Assembly: GCA_028282105.1 (NCBI GenBank)
Contig: JANQIO010000058.1
Coordinates: forward strand, 1 to 44,914
Source: Halieaceae bacterium
Lineage (GTDB): Bacteria > Pseudomonadota > Gammaproteobacteria > Pseudomonadales > Halieaceae
Direction of reading: 5' to 3'
Length of the DNA: 44,914 bases
The notes beneath the pieces were generated by a model. That model was not told the DNA's origin. It saw nothing but the letters and a program-made list of their open reading frames with translations, and ran no database searches. The translations under genes and the position numbers were made by a program. Below, piece by piece: positions 41,168-44,914 of this stretch (within the stretch, counting starts at the first letter, position 1; the number at the start of each line of letters is the position of its first letter).

Positions 41168-42409
41168 ATGAAGTCCTTCTTTCCGCTGATTCGCGCCGAG
41201 TGGCGGCTGCTCAGTTTTGGCTTTGCCATGACCTTCGCCTCCAGCTTCGGCCAGACCTATTTCATCGCCCTGTTCGGTGGCGAGATACGCGCGGACCTGG
41301 GCCTGAGCCACAGCGAATTCGGCGCCGTGTACTCCGCAGCCACCCTGGTAAGCGCCCTGCTGCTGTTGAAAACCGGCGTGTTGATCGACCGCATGGACCT
41401 GAGGGCTTACGCCTACCTGGCCATCTTCAGCCTGGCTGTCGGCGGCCTGCTGCTGTCCGCCGCCCACTCCCTGGCGCTGCTGTTCCTGGCCATGCTGATC
41501 ATGCGCCAGGCCGGCCAGGGCCATGTCGGCATGGCCGGCGCTACTGCCATGGTGCGCTACCTGCCCCATGAGAAAGGCAAGGCCAATGCCCTGGCAGGCA
41601 TCGGCTTCTCGGTGTCAGAGGCCATCCTGCCCACCCTGGTGGTGGCACTGCTGGGCCTGGTCGGCTGGCGAGCCTCCTGGGTGACCTGGAGCCTGGCCCT
41701 GGCCATCCTACTGCCGCTGGCAGTGCGCTATCTGTTGCGCGGTCACGACCAGCGCCATCGGGACTACCTGGAATCGATGCAGGCTGGCGGCAACAGTGAG
41801 GGCCAGCAGTCACCGGACGGCCAGCGGCAGTGGACCCGCGACGAAATGCTGCGCGATCCCCTGTTCTACCTGTTCATGCCCGCCCTGCTGGCCCAGCCCA
41901 TGCTGTTCACCGGTTTCATGTTTCACCAGGTTCACCTGGTGGAAGCCAAGGGCTGGTCGCTGACGATCTGGGGCAGTCTGTACACCCTCTACGCGCTAAC
42001 CTCGATCAGCATGAAGCTGCTTACGGGCATGCTGGTGGATCGCTTCGGCGCCATACGACTGGTGCCCTTCGTATGCCTGCCCATGGGGCTGGGGCTGGCG
42101 ATCCTCGGCAGCGCCAATGGGCTCTGGGTGGCGGTGGTATTTCTGGTACTGCTGGCGATGACGATCGGCAGCTATGCGACCCTGTCATCGCCGTTTTTCG
42201 CGGAGAAGTACGGCACCCTTCACCTGGGCTCCATCAAATCGGTGACTACCGCCGCCATGGTGTTCTCAAGCGCCATTGCGCCGGTGCTGATGGGCTGGCT
42301 GATCGATGCAGGAATCAGTATGGAAACCCAGGCCTGGGGTGCCGTGAGCTATGTGCTGCTGGCGGTCGCCCTGGCCCGGGTTGCGAGCCGGCGAACCCTG
42401 GCGGCGTAG
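41168..42409 (+). CDS. Major facilitator superfamily transporter
   Basis: 413 residues, 12 membrane segments: MKSFFPLIRAEWRLLSFGFA start, TFASSFGQTYFIALFGGEIR in TM1, and the TM2-TM3 loop KTGVLIDRMDLRAYAYL, the family signature of the first half. The second half repeats the pattern (KLLTGMLVDRFGAIRLVPF). The substrate cannot be assigned; it resembles nitrate/anion or monocarboxylate-type MFS carriers only loosely. It converges on the meta-cleavage genes with a 9-bp gap. Could import a compound for that pathway, but the opposite strand argues against a shared operon. Confidence 0.88.
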   Translation: MKSFFPLIRAEWRLLSFGFAMTFASSFGQTYFIALFGGEIRADLGLSHSEFGAVYSAATLVSALLLLKTGVLIDRMDLRAYAYLAIFSLAVGGLLLSAAHSLALLFLAMLIMRQAGQGHVGMAGATAMVRYLPHEKGKANALAGIGFSVSEAILPTLVVALLGLVGWRASWVTWSLALAILLPLAVRYLLRGHDQRHRDYLESMQAGGNSEGQQSPDGQRQWTRDEMLRDPLFYLFMPALLAQPMLFTGFMFHQVHLVEAKGWSLTIWGSLYTLYALTSISMKLLTGMLVDRFGAIRLVPFVCLPMGLGLAILGSANGLWVAVVFLVLLAMTIGSYATLSSPFFAEKYGTLHLGSIKSVTTAAMVFSSAIAPVLMGWLIDAGISMETQAWGAVSYVLLAVALARVASRRTLAA

Positions 42410-42418
42410 CACGCGGCT

Positions 42419-43450
42419 TTACAGCGTCCCGGCCTCGCGGGCCATGTCCAGCGCCAGGTCCTCGATCATGTCTTCCTGGCCGCCCACCGTCTTGCGACGG
42501 CCGAGTTCCACGAGGATATCGCGGGAGGACAGCTTGTACTTCTCGGCACTGCGCTTGGCGAACAGCAGGAAGGATGAGTACACGCCGGCGTAACCCAGGG
42601 TCAAGGCATCCCTGTCAATGCGAATCGGCTGTTCCATCATCGGTACGATCAGGTCTTCGGCGATGTCCATCGCCTTGAACAGGTCCACGCCCGTATCCAC
42701 GCCCATGCGCTCACATACCGCAATAAACACTTCCAGGGGCGTGTTGCCGGCCCCCGCGCCGAGACCGGCCATGGAACCGTCGATACGCGAGGCGCCCGCC
42801 TCCACCGCGGCCAGTGAGTTGGCGATGCCCATGGCCAGGTTGTGGTGGCCGTGGAAGCCGATTTCGGTCTCCGGCTTCAGTTCCCGCCGCGCCAGACCCA
42901 CCCTGTCAGTAACATCGTCGGGCAACATATAGCCGGCGGAGTCGGTAATGTAGACACAGTTGGCGCCATAGGACTCCATCAACTTGAGCTGCTGCACCAG
43001 TTCCTCGGCGGGAATCATATGGGCCATCATCAGAAAGCCCACGGTATCGAGCCCGTCGATCTGGCTGGCCATGCCAATATGCTGCTCGGAGACATCGGCC
43101 TCGGTGCAGTGGGTGGCCACACGAATCGTCGAGATGCCGCAATCCACCGCCATCTTCAGGTGATCCACGGTGCCGATACCCGGTAGCAGTAGCGCAGACA
43201 CCCGGGTGTGATTCACCGCATCGCAGACCGCCCGCAAGTACTCCTCATCGGAGGCCGCCGGGAAGCCGTAGTTCACGCTTCTACCCCCCAGGCCGTCGCC
43301 ATGGGTCACCTCGATCAGCGGCACTTTGGCCTCGTCCATGGCCTTCGCCACCGCCACCATCTGCGCCACGGTAATCTGGTGCCGCATTGGGTGCATGCCA
43401 TCGCGCAGGCACATATCGTGGACGGTGATTTGCTTGCCTTTCAGGTCCAT
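42419..43450 (-). CDS. dmpG: 4-hydroxy-2-oxovalerate aldolase (DmpG/BphI/HsaF type)
   Basis: Cleaves 4-hydroxy-2-oxo acids to pyruvate and an aldehyde at the end of meta-cleavage pathways. 343 residues. Family motifs: [15 protein letters not shown] (catalytic-base His and metal-ligand Asp), [35 protein letters not shown], and [22 protein letters not shown] with the metal-binding HxH. AGGAGG lies 6 nt before ATG 43450, and the stop TAG of the aldehyde dehydrogenase merges into it (TAGGAGG). The enzyme forms a channelling complex with the next gene product. In steroid degraders the orthologue HsaF yields propanal instead of acetaldehyde. Confidence 0.95.
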   Translation of the reverse strand: MDLKGKQITVHDMCLRDGMHPMRHQITVAQMVAVAKAMDEAKVPLIEVTHGDGLGGRSVNYGFPAASDEEYLRAVCDAVNHTRVSALLLPGIGTVDHLKMAVDCGISTIRVATHCTEADVSEQHIGMASQIDGLDTVGFLMMAHMIPAEELVQQLKLMESYGANCVYITDSAGYMLPDDVTDRVGLARRELKPETEIGFHGHHNLAMGIANSLAAVEAGASRIDGSMAGLGAGAGNTPLEVFIAVCERMGVDTGVDLFKAMDIAEDLIVPMMEQPIRIDRDALTLGYAGVYSSFLLFAKRSAEKYKLSSRDILVELGRRKTVGGQEDMIEDLALDMAREAGTL

Positions 43451-43459
43451 TGTCGCCTC

Positions 43460-44374
43460 CTAGGCAGCCGAGACTTCAGGCGAGAAGTCTCCGCTAAGTA
43501 TTTGTTCTGCATATATTTCTGCAGTTCTAAGACCAGCGGATGTCATGATATCCAGGTTGCCGGCATAGTTCGGCAGGAAATCCCCCAGCCCCTCCACCTC
43601 GAGGTAGATCGACACCCGGTTGCCGTCGAATACCGGGCCGTTCTTCAGGGTGTAACCGGGCACGTATTTCTGCACCTCGGCCATCATCTCCTGCACCGAG
43701 CGGGTAATGGCCGCCTGATCCGGCGCCTCTTTGGTCAGGCAGTGTATCGTGTCGCGCATGATCAGCGGCGGCTCGGCCGGGTTGATGATAATGATGGCTT
43801 TGCCCTCGTCCGCGCCGCCCACCCGGGCAATACCGTCGGCGGTGGTGCGGGTGAATTCGTCAATATTCTTGCGGGTGCCAGGCCCCGCGGACTTCGAGCT
43901 GACGGTGGCGACAATCTCGCCATAGCTCACCGGCTGCACCCGGCTCACGGCGTACACAATCGGTATGGTGGCCTGCCCACCGCAGGTCACCATGTTCACG
44001 TTCATGGCCCGCGCCGCCATGGCCTCATCGAGATTCACCGGCGGCACGCAGTACGGCCCGATCGCCGCCGGCGTGAGGTCGATCATTACGGCACCCCGCG
44101 CGGTCACTTTCTCGGAGTTCGCGGCGTGCACTGCAGCAGAGGTGGCATCAAAACAGATCTGCACGCCGTCGGCCTGCATCTCTCCCAGCATGCCGTCGAC
44201 GCCCTCGGCGGTGGTCTTTAAGCCCAGCTCCGCCGCCCGCGCCAGGCCGGGCGAGTCAGGAATCACCCCCACCATCCACACGGGCTCGATCACCTCGCTA
44301 CGCATGGCCTTGATCAACAAATCCGTCCCGATGTTTCCCGGACCGATGATGGCTGCTTTTACTTTTTCTGCCAT
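43460..44374 (-). CDS. dmpF: Acylating acetaldehyde/propanal dehydrogenase (DmpF/BphJ/HsaG type)
   Basis: Oxidises the aldehyde released by the aldolase to acyl-CoA, using NAD and CoA. 304 residues. The N-terminal Rossmann start is [21 protein letters not shown], and the nucleophile is C131 in [17 protein letters not shown], matching C132 of Pseudomonas DmpF. AAGGAG lies 7 nt before ATG 44374. Nine bp separate it from the aldolase. Upstream is a 434-bp gap with two palindromic elements, then the end of the hydratase gene, so the operon order is hydratase, dehydrogenase, aldolase. Confidence 0.95.
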   Translation of the reverse strand: MAEKVKAAIIGPGNIGTDLLIKAMRSEVIEPVWMVGVIPDSPGLARAAELGLKTTAEGVDGMLGEMQADGVQICFDATSAAVHAANSEKVTARGAVMIDLTPAAIGPYCVPPVNLDEAMAARAMNVNMVTCGGQATIPIVYAVSRVQPVSYGEIVATVSSKSAGPGTRKNIDEFTRTTADGIARVGGADEGKAIIIINPAEPPLIMRDTIHCLTKEAPDQAAITRSVQEMMAEVQKYVPGYTLKNGPVFDGNRVSIYLEVEGLGDFLPNYAGNLDIMTSAGLRTAEIYAEQILSGDFSPEVSAA

Positions 44375-44444
44375 TGTTGCTCCTTGTTTCTATAGGTCCA
44401 GCTGCCGCGCCGCTACCGATAAGCCCGTCTCCCGCCGCGGGGTG

Positions 44445-44491
44445 AACTCATCGCTATGAGCACCTTGCCTGGTGCAACCCAGCCATGAGTT
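44445..44491. repeat. Nested weak hairpin
   Basis: AACTCAT (44445-44451) pairs with ATGAGTT (44485-44491), enclosing GCACC-TTGCCT-GGTGC (44460-44475). It resembles the outer-stem-plus-inner-hairpin design of the two elements to its right but lacks their 29-bp core, so it may be a decayed copy or an unrelated fold. Confidence 0.4.
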
Positions 44492-44505
44492 GGCGATGCC
44501 GCTTA

Positions 44506-44597
44506 CCTGTGCGCGTTTTCCAGACACGCCGTGAACCCATCCCTGGGGGCTCGGATGCGCCATCCATGGCGCATACGGTCTGGAAAACGCGCACAGG
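44506..44597 (+). repeat. Palindromic junction element A
   Basis: Outer arms CCTGTGCGCGTTTTCCAGAC (44506-44525) and GTCTGGAAAACGCGCACAGG (44578-44597) are perfect 20-bp complements. Between them, in order: a 29-bp core (44526-44554, beginning ACGCCGTGAACC and ending GGGGGCTCGG) with a small CCCA-TCCC-TGGG hairpin, a perfect inner hairpin ATGCGCCAT-CC-ATGGCGCAT (44555-44574), and ACG. The whole folds as a three-way junction in single-stranded DNA or RNA. The core recurs exactly, inverted, in element B. Confidence 0.9.
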
Positions 44598-44689
44598 CAA
44601 TCGTCACCGCCCTCACCATCCCCCCCTGACCGTCGGGAAGAGCTTTTCACAGGGGCCGATTCGCTGGCGCGGGAAAAAGGGCGGACGGG

Positions 44690-44783
44690 ATGGTCTGTCT
44701 TTTCTGCGACCGTGGCGGGCATGGATGCCCGGCCCGAGCCCCCAGGGATGGGTTCACGGCGTGTCGCAGAAAAGACAGACCAT
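44690..44783 (-). repeat. Palindromic junction element B, opposite orientation
   Basis: Outer arms of 21 bp (44690-44710 and 44763-44783, beginning ATGGTCTGTC) are perfect complements and unrelated in sequence to those of element A. On the minus strand the same 29-bp core as element A follows (44762-44734, identical), then GC, an inner hairpin CGGGCAT-CC-ATGCCCG (44731-44716) with the same CATCCATG apex, then CCACG and the closing arm. Same architecture as A, with both stems changed in a compensated way. Confidence 0.9.
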
Positions 44784-44808
44784 TGCGGCCGACCGGCACT
44801 ACGAAAGC

Positions 44809-44914
44809 TCATACAAATTGGCACGAACACTCCCCGACGCCAGCAAGTTCCAGCCGCATGTGGTCGCCGGCCACCACGGGAATCAGCGGTGCTAGTGAGC
44901 CGGAGAGGATGACC
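44809..44914 (-). CDS. 2-hydroxypenta-2,4-dienoate hydratase-type protein, C-terminal end only
   Basis: The last 34 residues before the stop (44809-44811) read VILSGSLAPLIPVVAGDHMR and then LELAGVGECSCQFV. LSGSLxPLxPVxAGD followed by a short beta-strand and (G)xG(E/S)xSxxF is the usual C-terminus of MhpD/DmpE/HsaE hydratases, which convert 2-hydroxypentadienoate to 4-hydroxy-2-oxovalerate, the substrate of the aldolase encoded two genes downstream. The rest lies beyond the right edge. The context raises confidence in this short match. Confidence 0.75.
   Translation of the reverse strand, partial: VILSGSLAPLIPVVAGDHMRLELAGVGECSCQFV

Larger units (their letters stand above)
44375..44808. other. 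Long gap inside the meta-cleavage operon, holding palindromic repeats
   Basis: 434 bp separate the hydratase stop from the dehydrogenase ATG, where neighbours in this operon are otherwise about 9 bp apart. Open frames here on both strands encode only Arg/Pro/Ser-rich peptides produced by the repeats and are not genes. The segment contains two structured elements (44506-44597 and 44690-44783) and a weaker hairpin (44445-44491). Confidence 0.8.

Noticed and set aside
40829-41569. Full 246-codon frame containing the HicB-like protein
   Set aside because: The part upstream of 41056 lies antisense within the MFS gene and its promoter; only the last 75 codons match HicB.
44506-44597. Integron attC site
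   Set aside because: Element A has a long outer stem and inner hairpin like a folded attC, but no RYYYAAC/GTTRRRY boundary motifs, and no integrase or cassette array is near.
44506-44783. Rho-independent terminator pair
   Set aside because: Stems are too long and complex, the core is conserved at sequence level, no T-run follows, and they lie inside an operon.
44390-44914. Several short Arg/Ser/Pro-rich frames over the palindromic elements
   Set aside because: They are read from the repeats themselves, and both strands show similar peptides as expected for inverted copies. No ribosome-binding site or family match.
1-44914. CRISPR array, insertion sequence or prophage
   Set aside because: No regularly spaced repeats, transposase, integrase or phage structural genes were seen in any frame.

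Overview
This window is high-GC, gene-dense, single-copy chromosomal DNA of a heterotrophic gammaproteobacterium. The gene content (DUF2860 outer-membrane protein, long-form PurC, TPR-sulfotransferase, homogentisate pathway, a GGDEF-EAL protein, meta-cleavage genes) suggests a marine lineage near the Halieaceae/OM60 or other Cellvibrionales. That placement is an inference from content, not a phylogeny. I saw no rRNA, tRNA, CRISPR array, insertion sequence or prophage gene.

Layout. Positions 1-7158 run leftwards: a class III omega-amino-acid aminotransferase (cut by the window edge) and, upstream of it, a tightly overlapping operon of degenerate GGDEF membrane protein, DUF1080 protein, RND membrane-fusion protein and RND pump. 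Positions 7238-11518 run rightwards and hold the homogentisate branch of tyrosine/phenylalanine catabolism (hmgA, a fumarylacetoacetase, maiA) with an MFS-type transporter, behind an 18-bp palindromic operator candidate. A 3-ketosteroid-dehydrogenase-like flavoprotein converges on it. Next come a cytochrome c' and cytochrome b561 convergent pair and a DUF2860 outer-membrane protein. A lipoprotein subtilase is translationally coupled to a TPR-sulfotransferase. A Nudix hydrolase, two repeat-containing envelope proteins, an AGCS symporter and purC follow. Then a rightward series of a lipoprotein, a periplasmic protein and a GGDEF-EAL protein meets a periplasmic MsrA.

Positions 31175-35918 look like an accessory module. 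Two rightward genes of visibly lower GC (a P-loop sulfotransferase-like protein and an unrecognised 158-residue protein) converge on a leftward pair: an FHA plus winged-helix-like protein, and a membrane Ser/Thr kinase with TPR repeats. The kinase reading frame has no ATG, GTG or TTG upstream of its glycine-rich loop, and the activation segment between DFG and helix F is almost absent. This is my candidate for a poorly described signalling system.

The right part holds yjbQ, a GPH-type symporter, an XRE-2TM regulator, sstT, a split YeeE/YedE pair, an orphan HicB-like protein and an MFS transporter. Last are lower meta-cleavage pathway genes (aldolase, acylating aldehyde dehydrogenase and the last 34 residues of a 2-hydroxypentadienoate-type hydratase). 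The 434-bp gap inside that last operon contains two oppositely oriented palindromic elements. They share a 29-bp core and a CATCCATG hairpin apex but have completely different, internally complementary 20-21-bp outer stems. This is the most distinctive non-coding signal in the window.
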